A stretch of DNA of 64,000 nt, from assembly GCF_027105055.1 (NCBI RefSeq), contig NZ_CP114264.1, positions 3,038,001-3,102,000 of the forward strand. Reading direction: 5' to 3'. The position numbers were made by a program, and so were the translations under genes. A model generated the notes under the pieces. That model saw nothing but the letters and a program-made list of their open reading frames with translations. It was not told where the DNA came from and made no database searches. Numbering within the stretch: position 1 is the stretch's first letter; each line of letters starts with the position of its first letter. Below are positions 37,232 through 47,429 of this stretch, piece after piece. The DNA is from Acinetobacter sp. TR3. GTDB taxonomy: Bacteria > Pseudomonadota > Gammaproteobacteria > Pseudomonadales > Moraxellaceae.

Positions 37232-39175
37232 TTATCGGTTTGGATAAACTGTGGCAATCAGATGTTCAACCACAGCCGGCTCAGCCAGTGTTGAAGTATC
37301 GCCTAAGCTATCCAATTCATTAGCCGCAATCTTTCTCAAGATACGACGCATGATTTTACCTGAACGAGTTTTCGGCAAAGCGGGTGCCCAATGCAGTGCA
37401 TCAGGAGTAGCCACTGGCCCAAGCACTTTACGCACCCAACTCACTAACTCCTTGCGTAGCTCCTCAGATTCCGCGACATCAGCTTGCAAGGTGACAAAAG
37501 TACAAATCCCTTGACCTTTAATGTCATGTGGCATGCCAACAACTGCCGCCTCAGCCACAGCTTCATGTGCAACCAATGCACTTTCAATCTCGGCTGTCCC
37601 CAAACGATGACCTGAAACGTTCAGTACATCATCAACACGCCCAGTGATCCAGTAATAGCCATCAGCATCACGGCGCGCACCATCACCAGTAAAATAATAG
37701 CCTTTAAAAGTTGAGAAATAAGCTTCAATAAAGCGCTCTGGATCGCCCCAAATCGTTCTCATTTGACCGGGCCATGAGTCTTTAATGACCAAATTACCTT
37801 CGGTTGCTCCGTCCAATTCATTTCCTTCGCCATCGACTAACGCAGGTTGTACTCCAAAGAATGGACGTGTTGCAGAACCCGGTTTGAGTGCAGTTGCACC
37901 TGGTAATGGTGAAATTAGAATTCCACCTGTCTCTGTTTGCCACCATGTATCGACAATTGGGCAACGGCCTTCACCCACCACTTCATGGTACCAGTTCCAT
38001 GCTTCTGGATTGATCGGCTCACCTACTGAACCAAGTAGGCGTAAACTACTCCGATCACTTTCACGTACATAAGCATCGCCTTCACGCATCATGGCGCGAA
38101 TCGCAGTCGGCGCAGTATACAGAATGGTGATGTTGTGCTTATCAATCACATGACCAATACGTGCCCAAGTTGGATATTGTGGAATTCCCTCAAACATGAC
38201 CGTAGTAGTGGCATTACTCAACGGACCATAAAGTAAATAACTATGTCCCGTAATCCAGCCCACATCGGCGGTACACCAATATACATCATCTTCTTTGAGA
38301 TCAAAGACTTCTCTAAAGGTGGTGTTGACATAAACCAGATAACCACCTGTAGTATGTAACACGCCTTTCGGTTTACCTGTTGAACCCGAGGTGTACAAAA
38401 TGAATAGCGGATCTTCTGCTTTCATCGGTTCTGGTGGACAGTGTTCGTCTACTTCCATAATCGCAAGGTGATACCAAACATCACGCTCAGCATTGAACTG
38501 AATCGGATTCCCTGTACGATGCACCACAATCACATTTTCGACACTACTGGTTCCATCAATTTCTAATGCGGCATCTACATTTTCTTTCAGTGGAATGAGC
38601 TTGCCGCCGCGCATGCCTGCGTCAGCGCTAATCACTAATTTTGCTTGGCTATCTTCAATACGACTGGCCAATGAGTCTGGTGAAAACCCACCAAATACCA
38701 CACAATGCACAGCACCAATTCGTGCGCAGGCCAACATAGCAATTGCTGCTTCAGGCACCATTGGCATATATAGCACCACACGATCACCCTTGCGAATACC
38801 TTGCTTCTTTAGCACATTGGCAAAACGACAGACTTCATCGTGTAGTTCAGAAAATGAAATGATTTTATGACGTGAAGGATGATCACCTTCCCAGATAATC
38901 GCGGGCTTTAAAGGATTATCTTTGAGATGACGATCTAAACAGTTGGCTGAAACATTCAGTTCACCATCGGTGAACCACTCAATTTTGAAATTATCTGCGT
39001 TAAAACTTGTATTTTTAACCTGTGTAAATGGCTTAATCCAGTCAATGTTTTGTGCTTCTGCTGCCCAAAATGCTTCAGGCTGCTCGATTGAATCCTGATA
39101 ACGTTTGAAATAGTCTGCTTCCGAGGTTCTTGCCATTTCTTTGAATTTATCAGGCACTGGGTAGATTTCTTTCAT
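37232..39175 (-). CDS. acs: Acetyl-CoA synthetase
   Basis: A 647-residue AMP-forming synthetase that activates acetate through acetyl-AMP. Core motifs are the phosphate loop [19 protein letters not shown], the A5 segment TWWQTETGG, the hinge [20 protein letters not shown], and the C-terminal [15 protein letters not shown] whose last Lys is the site of regulatory acetylation. Length matches E. coli Acs (652). The 282-bp upstream gap carries an inverted repeat that may bind the ErdR-like regulator. Confidence 0.97.
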   Translation of the reverse strand: MKEIYPVPDKFKEMARTSEADYFKRYQDSIEQPEAFWAAEAQNIDWIKPFTQVKNTSFNADNFKIEWFTDGELNVSANCLDRHLKDNPLKPAIIWEGDHPSRHKIISFSELHDEVCRFANVLKKQGIRKGDRVVLYMPMVPEAAIAMLACARIGAVHCVVFGGFSPDSLASRIEDSQAKLVISADAGMRGGKLIPLKENVDAALEIDGTSSVENVIVVHRTGNPIQFNAERDVWYHLAIMEVDEHCPPEPMKAEDPLFILYTSGSTGKPKGVLHTTGGYLVYVNTTFREVFDLKEDDVYWCTADVGWITGHSYLLYGPLSNATTTVMFEGIPQYPTWARIGHVIDKHNITILYTAPTAIRAMMREGDAYVRESDRSSLRLLGSVGEPINPEAWNWYHEVVGEGRCPIVDTWWQTETGGILISPLPGATALKPGSATRPFFGVQPALVDGEGNELDGATEGNLVIKDSWPGQMRTIWGDPERFIEAYFSTFKGYYFTGDGARRDADGYYWITGRVDDVLNVSGHRLGTAEIESALVAHEAVAEAAVVGMPHDIKGQGICTFVTLQADVAESEELRKELVSWVRKVLGPVATPDALHWAPALPKTRSGKIMRRILRKIAANELDSLGDTSTLAEPAVVEHLIATVYPNR

Positions 39176-39288
39176 AGCTCACTTCCTTTGTTTTTTATTT
39201 CATACCTTAGATATACACATCTATTTTTCGGGTATGTTTTGTTTTCTCTTGCAGTATGGTCACCATTTACAAGAGCAAACAATGCGGC

Positions 39289-39323
39289 TTTGGTCGTAAG
39301 AATGTTATGTTTTGACGACCAAA
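39289..39323. promoter_or_regulatory. Inverted repeat upstream of acs
   Basis: TTTGGTCGT (39289-39297) and ACGACCAAA (39315-39323) are a perfect 9-bp inverted repeat with a 17-bp spacer, 114-148 bp upstream of acs. A smaller one (ATGGT-C-ACCAT, around 39256-39266) lies nearer. The spacing suits a dimeric activator; the protein bound is unknown. Confidence 0.5.
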
Positions 39324-39457
39324 TTGTTTTCAAAAATTTACTCAAAATAATTTAAATTTGAACTGCTTGTCTATGCTTTTTACTTTTAAAATAAGTGATT
39401 ATTTTGATCATTGCTAAGACCTTAAAAGATTTAATAATCAAAAAATAGGAATTCATC

Positions 39458-40027
39458 ATGTTCGATCAAACGTTATCTGCCTCAATTCAGCCTCAATACG
39501 ATCACCCTTTATCTGCTAAAGGACGTTTTAATCGCTTAAGCTATCTAGGTTGGTATGGTTTACTGAGTATCAGTTGGACGGTTCTTTTCATTCTTATTGC
39601 CACAATTTCGGCGAGTCTAAGTGTAAATAATGTACAGATTCATGAACCAATCTTATCTGCATTTTCAGGAATCGGAGGAATTGCACTGATTGCACTATGG
39701 TTTGCTGGCTTTTATTTTCAGATCGTTTTTTTAATCCGACGTTTACACGATCTAAATAAAACAGGATGGCTATGTCTATTATTACTCGTGCCAATCATTC
39801 AATTCTTTTTTACACTTTATGTCTTATTTGCAGCAGGCACACCTCATCGCAATGATTATGGCGATGTCCGCCCATCCACCACATGGGAAAAACTATTTGC
39901 ATGGATCATGATTATATTGAGTTTAATGATGATATTTGGCATGTTTATCTTTAGCTATTATTTTGCTAGCCCTGACTTCTGGGGTACACCAACCCAGATC
40001 TTACAAAATACAACTGAGTATTTTTAA
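39458..40027 (+). CDS. DUF805 membrane protein
   Basis: A 189-residue protein with four hydrophobic helices and the DUF805 signature GRFNRLSYLGWYGL, then VFLIRRLHDLNKTGW (with the RLHD motif) and FAAGTPHRNDYG. The function of the family is not established; the short conserved loops face the cytoplasm. Single gene downstream of an acs-divergent region. Confidence 0.85.
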   Translation: MFDQTLSASIQPQYDHPLSAKGRFNRLSYLGWYGLLSISWTVLFILIATISASLSVNNVQIHEPILSAFSGIGGIALIALWFAGFYFQIVFLIRRLHDLNKTGWLCLLLLVPIIQFFFTLYVLFAAGTPHRNDYGDVRPSTTWEKLFAWIMIILSLMMIFGMFIFSYYFASPDFWGTPTQILQNTTEYF

Positions 40028-40161
40028 TACTTTATCGAACAGCCAAATTTGAACTACTCAATAAATAAAACCGTTACGGAATTTATCATGCATGATCAGC
40101 ATAAATTCATTATGATAGCTCCCCTAATAAATTCCTTACGTTGCGAAATAGAGATTTTCCC

Positions 40162-41130
40162 GTGGCAAATGAGCAAACGACATTAACTGAGGTCGCTAAA
40201 GATACTGGTGAATTGATTCATCAAGCAGGTGCAAAAACCACGCAAACGGTATTGGCACATACTGAAAAATATCATGATGCCTATACCACCATCGATAAAA
40301 TCATGGACAGCTTTTGGGAGCGTGTACCGTATATCTGTATTGCGATCACAGTATTTGTCATTTTTTGGCTACTGACTAAGTTATTTAAATTCTTTATTCA
40401 CAAAACTTTGGAAAACCGTAGTTACACCCGACAAAACTTGGTATTGGTGCTCAACCGTGTCGGAAGCACTTTTATTCTATTCTTTGGTTTTTTAATTGCA
40501 TTGGTCATCGCTATTCCAGGTTTCACCCCAAGCCAGTTAATCGGAGCATTGGGAATCGGTTCTGTTGCAATCGGTTTCGCTTTCAAAGATATTTTCCAAA
40601 ACTTGCTATCAGGTATCTTAATTTTACTCAGTGAACCTTTCCGCATCGGCGATGATATTGTTGTGAATGGTTTTGAAGGCAATGTTGAAGATATCCAGAT
40701 TCGTGCAACCTTTTTACGCTCACCTGATGGTCGCCGTATCGTGATTCCCAATGCAACGGTGTATACCAGTGCCGTTACAGTGAACAATGCCTATCAGCGT
40801 CGTCGTTGTGAGTTTGTCGTTGGTATTGGTTATGAAGATGATATGCAGAAAGCAAAAAAAATCATTATGGATATTTTAGACCGTAATCTTAATGTACTGA
40901 GTCAACCCAGCTTCTCGGTCAATGTCACCGCACTTGCAGATTTCTCAATTAATTTAACCGTGCGTTGGTGGGTAAATACCACAGAAACCACCACATCTGC
41001 ATCAATTAGTGAAATTCAAGAACTTGTCGTGACCGCCTTCGATGAGAAAGGAATTTCGATTCCTTATCCAGTACAGGAAGTTAAAGTCTATCGTGGTGAT
41101 CAATCAGAGCCGATCAACCTAGATAAATAA
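40162..41130 (+). CDS. MscS-type mechanosensitive channel
   Basis: A small-conductance mechanosensitive channel. Three membrane helices lie near residues 50-140, and the pore helix GALGIGSVAIGFAFKDIFQNLLSGI is the MscS TM3 pattern; the cytosolic beta domain follows (EPFRIGDDIVVNGFEGNVEDI). It opens under membrane tension to release solutes. Start uncertain: a TTG at 40141 and a GTG at 40162 are both in frame, and neither has a strong ribosome site; I chose the GTG. Its end overlaps rsmE by 12 bp on the other strand. Confidence 0.88.
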   Translation: MANEQTTLTEVAKDTGELIHQAGAKTTQTVLAHTEKYHDAYTTIDKIMDSFWERVPYICIAITVFVIFWLLTKLFKFFIHKTLENRSYTRQNLVLVLNRVGSTFILFFGFLIALVIAIPGFTPSQLIGALGIGSVAIGFAFKDIFQNLLSGILILLSEPFRIGDDIVVNGFEGNVEDIQIRATFLRSPDGRRIVIPNATVYTSAVTVNNAYQRRRCEFVVGIGYEDDMQKAKKIIMDILDRNLNVLSQPSFSVNVTALADFSINLTVRWWVNTTETTTSASISEIQELVVTAFDEKGISIPYPVQEVKVYRGDQSEPINLDK

Positions 41131-41832
41131 TCGCCCTAAAATATGTGATACTGCCGTTTCAGTTCGTAAAATTCGGTTGCCTAAGCTCATTGCTTGGCAG
41201 CCATTTTTTTTGAGCAAATCCACCTCATACGGAATAAATCCACCTTCTGGACCAACGATCAGACTACATGAATGCTGAATCGCAGATGGCATCTGCTGTT
41301 CTGCATAAGGGTGTGCGACATAAGCAGGTTTTTCATCTGAAATAAATGTAGGCAAAACATCTTCAACAAAAGGTTTAAAGCGTTTATACAATTGAATTTC
41401 AGGTGCAATCGTATCACCTGCCTGCTCTAAACCTAAAGTCACATAATCATCAAGCTGCTGTAAAAATGGGCTTTGCCAATAGCTTTTATCCACTCGATAA
41501 CTATGAATCAAACTGATCCGTTCCACGCCTAAAGTCACCGCATCCATGATGATACGGCGCAATACTTTAGGACGTGGTAAAGCTAGAATTAAATGCACAG
41601 GCAGCTTTTCAGGAATGGCTTCCAGTTGAATCGGTCTTATGCAAATCTGTTGTTCAGAAACAGATATTACTTCCGTAAGATAGCGCTGACCGTTACGCAC
41701 GCCGACTTTTAAAGTATCTCCACAATTCAACTGAATATGCTGTCGTAAATGTTGTAATTGACGCGGATTTTCAATCTGCCAGACATCATCCGCTGTCGTG
41801 ATGTGATTAGCTTCAAGTAAAACAATATTCAT
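41119..41832 (-). CDS. rsmE: 16S rRNA (uracil-1498-N3)-methyltransferase RsmE
   Basis: A 237-residue SPOUT (trefoil-knot) methyltransferase that makes m3U1498 in 16S rRNA. The knot signatures LIVGPEGGFIPYEVDLLKKN and MSLGNRILRTETA bind SAM; an N-terminal PUA-like part contacts the RNA. It overlaps waaA by 4 nt, forming a two-gene unit. Confidence 0.94.
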   Translation of the reverse strand: MNIVLLEANHITTADDVWQIENPRQLQHLRQHIQLNCGDTLKVGVRNGQRYLTEVISVSEQQICIRPIQLEAIPEKLPVHLILALPRPKVLRRIIMDAVTLGVERISLIHSYRVDKSYWQSPFLQQLDDYVTLGLEQAGDTIAPEIQLYKRFKPFVEDVLPTFISDEKPAYVAHPYAEQQMPSAIQHSCSLIVGPEGGFIPYEVDLLKKNGCQAMSLGNRILRTETAVSHILGRLFI

Positions 41833-43202
41833 GACAAAGCTTTGAATTCTAAATAATGATTAATCAATTGAATATGCTTTTGGAGAGAGCCTTTATTTCG
41901 TTGCAGAACCAATTCGGCCTGTTCAATCAATTGCTGAGCCTGTATTCGGTCATCTAAACAACTCAAAAGTTGCTGTACCACTTGTGCCGCATCTGTTCCA
42001 ATCAAAATTCCGTGTTCAGCCACAAACTCATCCACGATACTTTGGAAATTAAAATAGCGTGGACCAATCACAGTCGGTACATCTAAAACCATCGGTTCTA
42101 AAATATTGTGTCCGCCACCCGGCTCATTCAATGAACCACCAACAAAACAAGCTTGGCTCAGCGCATACCACAGCCACATTTCGCCCATACTATCCGCTAG
42201 AAAAACCTGTGTATCAATTTGAATTGGCTGTTTAAGACTACGGCGTTGCGTATTTAAGTTTAAACTTTGGCAAACTTTATACACCTCATCAAAACGCTCA
42301 GGATGACGCGGCACGATGATACAGAGTAAATTGGGATTTGAATTTAAATGTGGCTGTAATTGTTTCAGCAGACTTTCTTCTTCAGGTGCATGTGTACTTG
42401 CAAGTACGATAATCTGCCGATCTGCCAATTGCCAATCTTGTTTTAACTGTTCAGCTTGCTGCACGTACTGCTCTGGCGCAGCGATATCAAATTTAATATT
42501 ACCAACAACCTGACTCTTGGCTTGATCTAAACCTAAATCCACATAACGCTGTTGTGTCGCAATGTCTTGAGCCAATAACCATGTGAGTTGCTGCAACATT
42601 GGCTGTGTCAAACGGCGAACTTTGCCATAACCTTTCGCTGATTTTGCTGAAAGACGAGCATTCAATAAGATACATGGGATTTGCTTCTGTTTGGCTTGCG
42701 CAATCAAATTTGGCCAAATTTCAGTTTCAACTAGAGCAAGAAGTTTCGGTTGATACAGCTCAAAAAATTGTTTCAGTAATGGCTTTTGATCAACAGGCAA
42801 ATAGACCGCCTGAAAAAGTGCAGGATATTTTTCGGAAAATAAGCTCTTGGCTCTGGCTTGTCCTGTCTTGGTGGTGTTAGTCACTAAAACTGTGTGTCCA
42901 AGTTTTAGATAGTGCTCAATCAAAGGTTGAGCAGCATTGGTTTCTCCAACCGATACCACATGAAACCAAATCGTATTTAAATTTTTAGGCGCTTGAAACG
43001 GTCCAAAACGCTCTAGACATTCTTGTTGAAATAGCGCATCGCTTTCAGCCCGTTGTTTGATTTTCCAGCGATATAAAGGCTTGAGACATATCAGTAAAAA
43101 GTTATACCAAAATGGTGTTTGCTGTACCGCGTTTTGCTGCGCCATCCTAGACCATAATTTAGAATTTGATTTCAGCTCATTATGCGGAAGTTTCCTATGC
43201 AT
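41829..43202 (-). CDS. waaA: Kdo transferase WaaA (KdtA)
   Basis: A 457-residue inner-membrane-anchored glycosyltransferase that adds Kdo residues to lipid IVA in LPS/LOS inner-core synthesis. Visible marks are the N-terminal WFHVVSVGETNAAQPLIEHY with the catalytic Glu, the FVGGSLNEPGGGHNILEP donor-sugar loop and the hydrophobic N-terminal segment (FWYNFLLICLKPLYRW). The frame opens at TTG 43208, ATG is at 43202 and another ATG at 43145; true start uncertain. Coupled to rsmE by a 4-nt overlap. Confidence 0.93.
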   Translation of the reverse strand: MHRKLPHNELKSNSKLWSRMAQQNAVQQTPFWYNFLLICLKPLYRWKIKQRAESDALFQQECLERFGPFQAPKNLNTIWFHVVSVGETNAAQPLIEHYLKLGHTVLVTNTTKTGQARAKSLFSEKYPALFQAVYLPVDQKPLLKQFFELYQPKLLALVETEIWPNLIAQAKQKQIPCILLNARLSAKSAKGYGKVRRLTQPMLQQLTWLLAQDIATQQRYVDLGLDQAKSQVVGNIKFDIAAPEQYVQQAEQLKQDWQLADRQIIVLASTHAPEEESLLKQLQPHLNSNPNLLCIIVPRHPERFDEVYKVCQSLNLNTQRRSLKQPIQIDTQVFLADSMGEMWLWYALSQACFVGGSLNEPGGGHNILEPMVLDVPTVIGPRYFNFQSIVDEFVAEHGILIGTDAAQVVQQLLSCLDDRIQAQQLIEQAELVLQRNKGSLQKHIQLINHYLEFKALS

Positions 43203-43299
43203 TGACAATTGATTATTGTATGTTGCACTTTGATTAAATATTTCTTTATAAAGAAAAATGATATCTTAGAACAAAGAATAATCCATTTTGAGAAAAACG

Positions 43300-44316
43300 A
43301 TGCAACCTGATTGGTTCAAACAAATAAAGCAACCTCCTGAAGAAACGACACCAGCATATCTACCCCGTCATCCATTTCAAATTATTCTTCCTTTTTTAAT
43401 TCTAGCGTTACTGTGCTGCTTATGGGCGCTTCTAGCCAGTCACTTAGGCGCATTAATGAAAGCCAGTTTTTTACTTGCGGTTCCCTTTATTATTGGTGCG
43501 CTCATTGTATATATCCAGAATTACCGAAAAGCTGTTTCATTTATACATAGTTTTAAAGTGATTATTATTTTTCTCATTTTTCTCTTATTGTTTTCCATTG
43601 TTGTGCTACGTGAAGGTGCCATTTGCGTTGTAATTATGACCCCGATTTTATTGATCGGTATGCTGACGGGCGCGTTATTCATGAAAGGGCTGTGTTACAA
43701 AATATGGAAACCCAATAAGGGCATTTACAGCCTCGTATTATTACCATTTATTCTACTGCCTCTCCCTGAGAAAACCCAACTACATTATGATCATGTTGAT
43801 CAAAGTATTCTCATCAATGCCCCTGCCAAGGTCATTTGGCAACAACTCAATCATGCCGACAATATTCAACCACATGAATTTAAACCGAGCGTGTTATACA
43901 GCATTGGTGTGCCTTATCCTGTTTCTGGGCTGACTCAACCGACGAGTGAAGGATTGATCCGTTATTCAACATGGCAAAAAAATATTCATTTTGAAGAAAT
44001 CATTCAACAATCCAAACCTAATCAATATCTCAGTTGGACCTATCGTTTCTCTCCAACGTCTATTCCTCAAGGTGCGCTAGATGATCATGTCAGCATTGGA
44101 GGAAAATATTTTGATCTTCGATATACCTCATTTGAACTGACACCCATCAATGATCAGCAAACTAAGCTCACGCTAAAAATTGATTATCGAATTAGCACCG
44201 AAGTCAATTTTTATGCCAATCAGATTGCACAATTGATGGTGCATGATTTTTCCAATGTGATTCTGGATTTCTACAAAAATAGAAGTGAACAGGCCATCCA
44301 GACACCCCAAACTTAA
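43300..44316 (+). CDS. Membrane protein with C-terminal SRPBCC (START-like) domain
   Basis: A 338-residue protein (start at the ATG 43300; a TTG 12 nt earlier is also in frame). Four or five membrane helices fill about residues 20-150. A polyketide-cyclase/START-like part follows (SILINAPAKVIWQQLNHADN, then LTLKIDYRISTEVNFYANQIA), which usually binds a lipid or other hydrophobic ligand. No named family member is recognised. Single gene, ending at a strong terminator. Confidence 0.7.
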   Translation: MQPDWFKQIKQPPEETTPAYLPRHPFQIILPFLILALLCCLWALLASHLGALMKASFLLAVPFIIGALIVYIQNYRKAVSFIHSFKVIIIFLIFLLLFSIVVLREGAICVVIMTPILLIGMLTGALFMKGLCYKIWKPNKGIYSLVLLPFILLPLPEKTQLHYDHVDQSILINAPAKVIWQQLNHADNIQPHEFKPSVLYSIGVPYPVSGLTQPTSEGLIRYSTWQKNIHFEEIIQQSKPNQYLSWTYRFSPTSIPQGALDDHVSIGGKYFDLRYTSFELTPINDQQTKLTLKIDYRISTEVNFYANQIAQLMVHDFSNVILDFYKNRSEQAIQTPQT

Positions 44317-44322
44317 ATTGTC

Positions 44323-44362
44323 AAAAACCTCCTAGCAGATTCAACCTGCTAGGAGGTTTTTT
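44323..44362. terminator. Strong bidirectional terminator
   Basis: A 16-bp stem, AAAAACCTCCTAGCAG with CTGCTAGGAGGTTTTT, loop ATTCAAC, between the SRPBCC gene and the alkene reductase gene. Confidence 0.9.
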
Positions 44363-44369
44363 GCTTTAC

Positions 44370-45434
44370 TTAAGCTTCTAACTTTTCCAATACAGGATAA
44401 TCGGTATAACCCGCTGCGCCTACGCCATATAAAGTATCGAATTGAACCTGATTTAAAGGCAAATTATGTTCCAAACGTTCTAATAGATCTGGATTGGCAA
44501 TATAAGCTAATCCAAAAGCCACAGCATCTGCTTGCTCAGTTTCTAAAATTTGTTTTGCTGAAGCTGGTGTTAATTTCTCGTTAGCAATCCACACCCCTTT
44601 GAATTTAGGGCGGAGTTGCGGCTGTAAACTATCTTCCGCTGCATATTCACGCGTGAAAATAAAACCAATATTGCGTTGATCTAATTGTTCAACCACATAA
44701 CCAAAAGTCGCTAATGGATCTGCATCGCCCATATCGTGCGAATCTGCACGTGGTGCAAGGTGGACACCCACACGCCCAGCACCCCAAACTTCTATAAATG
44801 CATCGACCACTTGTAATAATAAACGTGCGCGATTTTCAATCGAACCACCATATTCATCATCACGATGGTTCGTGGTACTTTGTAGAAATTGATCGATCAA
44901 ATAACCATTGGCTGCATGCAATTCAACACCATCAAAACCTGCTGCTTTCGCTAACTCAGCCGCATGTTTATATTGTGCGACGATTTCTTGGATTTCTTCA
45001 TGCGATAAAGCACGAGGGGTAACGAAAGGACGTTTTGGACGCAGTAAACTCACTTCACCTGCGGGTTGAATCGCACTTGGTGCAACTGGAATATCACCAT
45101 CCAATAAGTCAGGATGTGAAATACGACCCACGTGCCAGAGCTGAACAACAATCTTTGAACCCTGAGAATGTACAGCTTCAACAATTTTGTTCCATGCTTG
45201 AGCTTGCTCTTGCGACCATAAGCCTGGCGTATTGGCATAACCAACCGCTTTCGGGCTAATCACCGTCGCTTCGGTAATAATTAAGCCTGCATTGGCACGT
45301 TGTTGATAATATTCCACCATTAAATCGTTCGGAATACGCTCAGCACCACTACGAGATCTCGTCAAAGGTGCTAAAACCAAACGGTTTTTAATCGTAAAAT
45401 CACCTACTTGTAATGCAGAATTTAGTTCAGCCAT
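44370..45434 (-). CDS. Alkene reductase, old yellow enzyme family
   Basis: A 354-residue FMN-dependent NADPH oxidoreductase of the OYE/NemA group, reducing activated C=C bonds and nitro compounds. Signatures are KNRLVLAPLTRSRSG at the FMN site, the catalytic HAANGYLIDQFLQSTTNHRD and EYGGSIENRARLLL. Starts 27 nt after the ArsR-type regulator gene on the same strand; the two form a unit whose inducer is probably an electrophile, by analogy with NemR-NemA. Confidence 0.93.
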   Translation of the reverse strand: MAELNSALQVGDFTIKNRLVLAPLTRSRSGAERIPNDLMVEYYQQRANAGLIITEATVISPKAVGYANTPGLWSQEQAQAWNKIVEAVHSQGSKIVVQLWHVGRISHPDLLDGDIPVAPSAIQPAGEVSLLRPKRPFVTPRALSHEEIQEIVAQYKHAAELAKAAGFDGVELHAANGYLIDQFLQSTTNHRDDEYGGSIENRARLLLQVVDAFIEVWGAGRVGVHLAPRADSHDMGDADPLATFGYVVEQLDQRNIGFIFTREYAAEDSLQPQLRPKFKGVWIANEKLTPASAKQILETEQADAVAFGLAYIANPDLLERLEHNLPLNQVQFDTLYGVGAAGYTDYPVLEKLEA

Positions 45435-45460
45435 GATCGCCTCAACTTACACTTATCAAT

Positions 45461-45763
45461 TTAAAGTGTTTGTTTTAAATGTTCGATGTATTGCTGAATC
45501 AAAGCTTCGTTTCTGGTGAAATAGGACCACTGCCCGTATTTCTCAACTTGAATCAAACCTGCCTGCTGTAACACAGACAAATGGTTTGACATGGTTGATT
45601 GTGCAACTTTGCCTAGACGTTCAATATGACCTGCACATACGCCTCGTTCAAAACTGCCACCACATTCCTGCACCGGTAAAAATTGCTCAGGCTCTTTCAG
45701 CCATTGCAAAATCTGTCGACGTAATGGATTGGCTAAGGCCTTGCTTATAACATCAATATCCAT
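45461..45763 (-). CDS. ArsR family regulator
   Basis: A winged-HTH ArsR protein (VISKALANPLRRQILQWLKE and STMSNHLSVLQQAGLIQVEKY). The frame is open to an ATG at 45805, but the ATG at 45763 (MDIDVISKAL) matches the family start and gives 100 residues; both are possible. Two cysteines near residues 33 and 42 (ECGG, GVCAGH) could sense a thiol-reactive compound. It controls the adjacent alkene reductase gene and itself; tandem palindromes lie upstream. Confidence 0.82.
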   Translation of the reverse strand: MDIDVISKALANPLRRQILQWLKEPEQFLPVQECGGSFERGVCAGHIERLGKVAQSTMSNHLSVLQQAGLIQVEKYGQWSYFTRNEALIQQYIEHLKQTL

Positions 45764-45832
45764 AGACTCACCACGTTTCTCAACAGGCAAAGCTTTGTTC
45801 AGCATCTGAAACTAGTATATCGATTTTTATAA

Positions 45833-45865
45833 ATATTAATATCTATATTTTACGATATTAATATC
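45833..45865. promoter_or_regulatory. Tandem palindromes, candidate ArsR operator
   Basis: ATATTAATATC at 45833-45843 and GATATTAATATC at 45854-45865 are the same near-perfect palindrome 22 bp apart (two helical turns), just upstream of the arsR gene. Confidence 0.6.
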
Positions 45866-45925
45866 ATATTTTTTCGATTAACTATCAAATGCTGAACGAG
45901 ATTGCCGTTTTAAGTTAATTGAAAC

Positions 45926-47021
45926 TTATAGACCTTGTTTCAAACTTGCTTCAATAAACCGATCTAAATCACCATCTAAGACTGCTTTAGTATTTGAGTT
46001 TTCAATACCAGTACGCAAATCTTTAATACGCGAATCATCTAAGACATAAGAACGAATCTGACTTCCCCAACCAATATCTGACTTCGAGTCTTCCAATGCT
46101 TGAGCTGCTTCATTACGTTTGCTCATCTCTAACTCATAGAGTTTGGCACGTAATTGCTTCCACGCATGATCACGGTTCGCATGCTGTGAACGTTGGTTCT
46201 GACATGCCACCACGATACCCGTTGGTGCGTGAGTGAGACGAACTGCAGAATCAGTTTTGTTAATGTGCTGACCACCCGCACCCGAAGCACGATAAGTATC
46301 GGTACGGACATCCGACGGATTAATATCAATTTCGATATTGTCATCAATCTCAGGTGAGATAAATACCGCTGAGAATGAGGTATGACGGTTGTTATTACTG
46401 TCAAATGGTGACTTACGTACTAAACGATGTACGCCACTTTCGGTACGTAACCAGCCATAAGCAAACTCGCCATCGACACGGATGGTTGCTGATTTAATGC
46501 CTGCCACATCACCATCAGACACTTCCATCAATTCAGCTTTAAAGCCATGACGTTCGATCCAACGCAGATACATCCGTAGTAACATCGATGCCCAGTCTTG
46601 TGCTTCCGTACCACCAGAACCTGATTGGATTTCAAGGAAACATGGATTTGGGTCCATTGGATTACTAAACATACGGCGGAATTCTAAATTACCTAGAGCC
46701 TGTTCAGCACTATCAAGTTCAGCCTGAACATCTTCCAGTAAAGTTTCATCATCGGCTTCTACAGCCAAATCAAGCATCGCTTTAGCATCATCGAGCTGTT
46801 CTGCAAGACGATCAAATACACCTAAAGTATTTTCTAAACTGCCCTTTTCTTTCGCAATCGCTTGCGCACGACTCTGATCATTCCAAATTGCAGGATCTTC
46901 GAGTTCTCTTAAAACTTCTTCTAAACGCTCTGCCTTTAGATCGTAGTCAAAGATACCCCCGTAGTGTTTGACTACGATCAGATAAATCTTTTAATTGGAC
47001 TAAATACGGATTAATTTCCAC
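45926..47021 (-). CDS. prfB: Peptide chain release factor 2, with programmed +1 frameshift
   Basis: RF2 (364 residues) ends translation at UGA and UAA. The first 24 codons run from a GTG at 47021 ([20 protein letters not shown]) to the classical shift site: CGG GGG TAT CTT TGA C, with the TGA at 46947-46949. A +1 slip at CTT gives [13 protein letters not shown] and joins the long frame. The post-shift part has SPF (in [14 protein letters not shown]), the UGA/UAA-reading tripeptide, and GGQ in [14 protein letters not shown] for peptide release. The in-frame stop lets RF2 level regulate its own synthesis. An AGGC lies close to the GTG. Confidence 0.95.
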
Positions 47022-47429
47022 GCCTAATTTCTCTCAATTTTTTCACTCAATTTGTTATTTTAACATAAGTGTTTTAAGTGACACAGCCTTCCGTTTTTCA
47101 ATAGTTTTACCAATATAAAAACTCTAAAACAATCAATATTTCTTATTAAAATTTAATTTTGTAATGACACATTTAGCGATAAAAGTGTCCATAAATTACA
47201 TAAAGATACCAGAACACACAATCTATCCTATGTTTTAATAAATCAAAACATTTATAAATAAATTTTATTTATCAAATAGATATAATTTATATTTTACAAG
47301 TTGATTACATTCGTACAGTCCGATTACTTTCCTGTGATTGACGACCACAATATTTTAACTAGACTGAGAGTTGTAACAAAACATGTAATCAACATTCATT
47401 TGGTTCATTATCTCAAAAGGGGCATAACC
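47022..47429. other. Promoter gap between prfB and the second porin gene
   Basis: A 408-bp AT-rich gap holding promoters for the divergent prfB and porin genes. The porin's frame is open to 47301, but those codons are not part of the gene because the signal peptide begins at 47430. No RNA gene or strong repeat seen. Confidence 0.45.

Noticed and set aside
46777-46777. Start of prfB at this Met
   Set aside because: It is internal; the real gene begins at GTG 47021 and shifts frame at 46947-46949.
47301-47429. N-terminal extension of the second porin
   Set aside because: The signal peptide and a strong ribosome site start at 47430; upstream codons are leader DNA.
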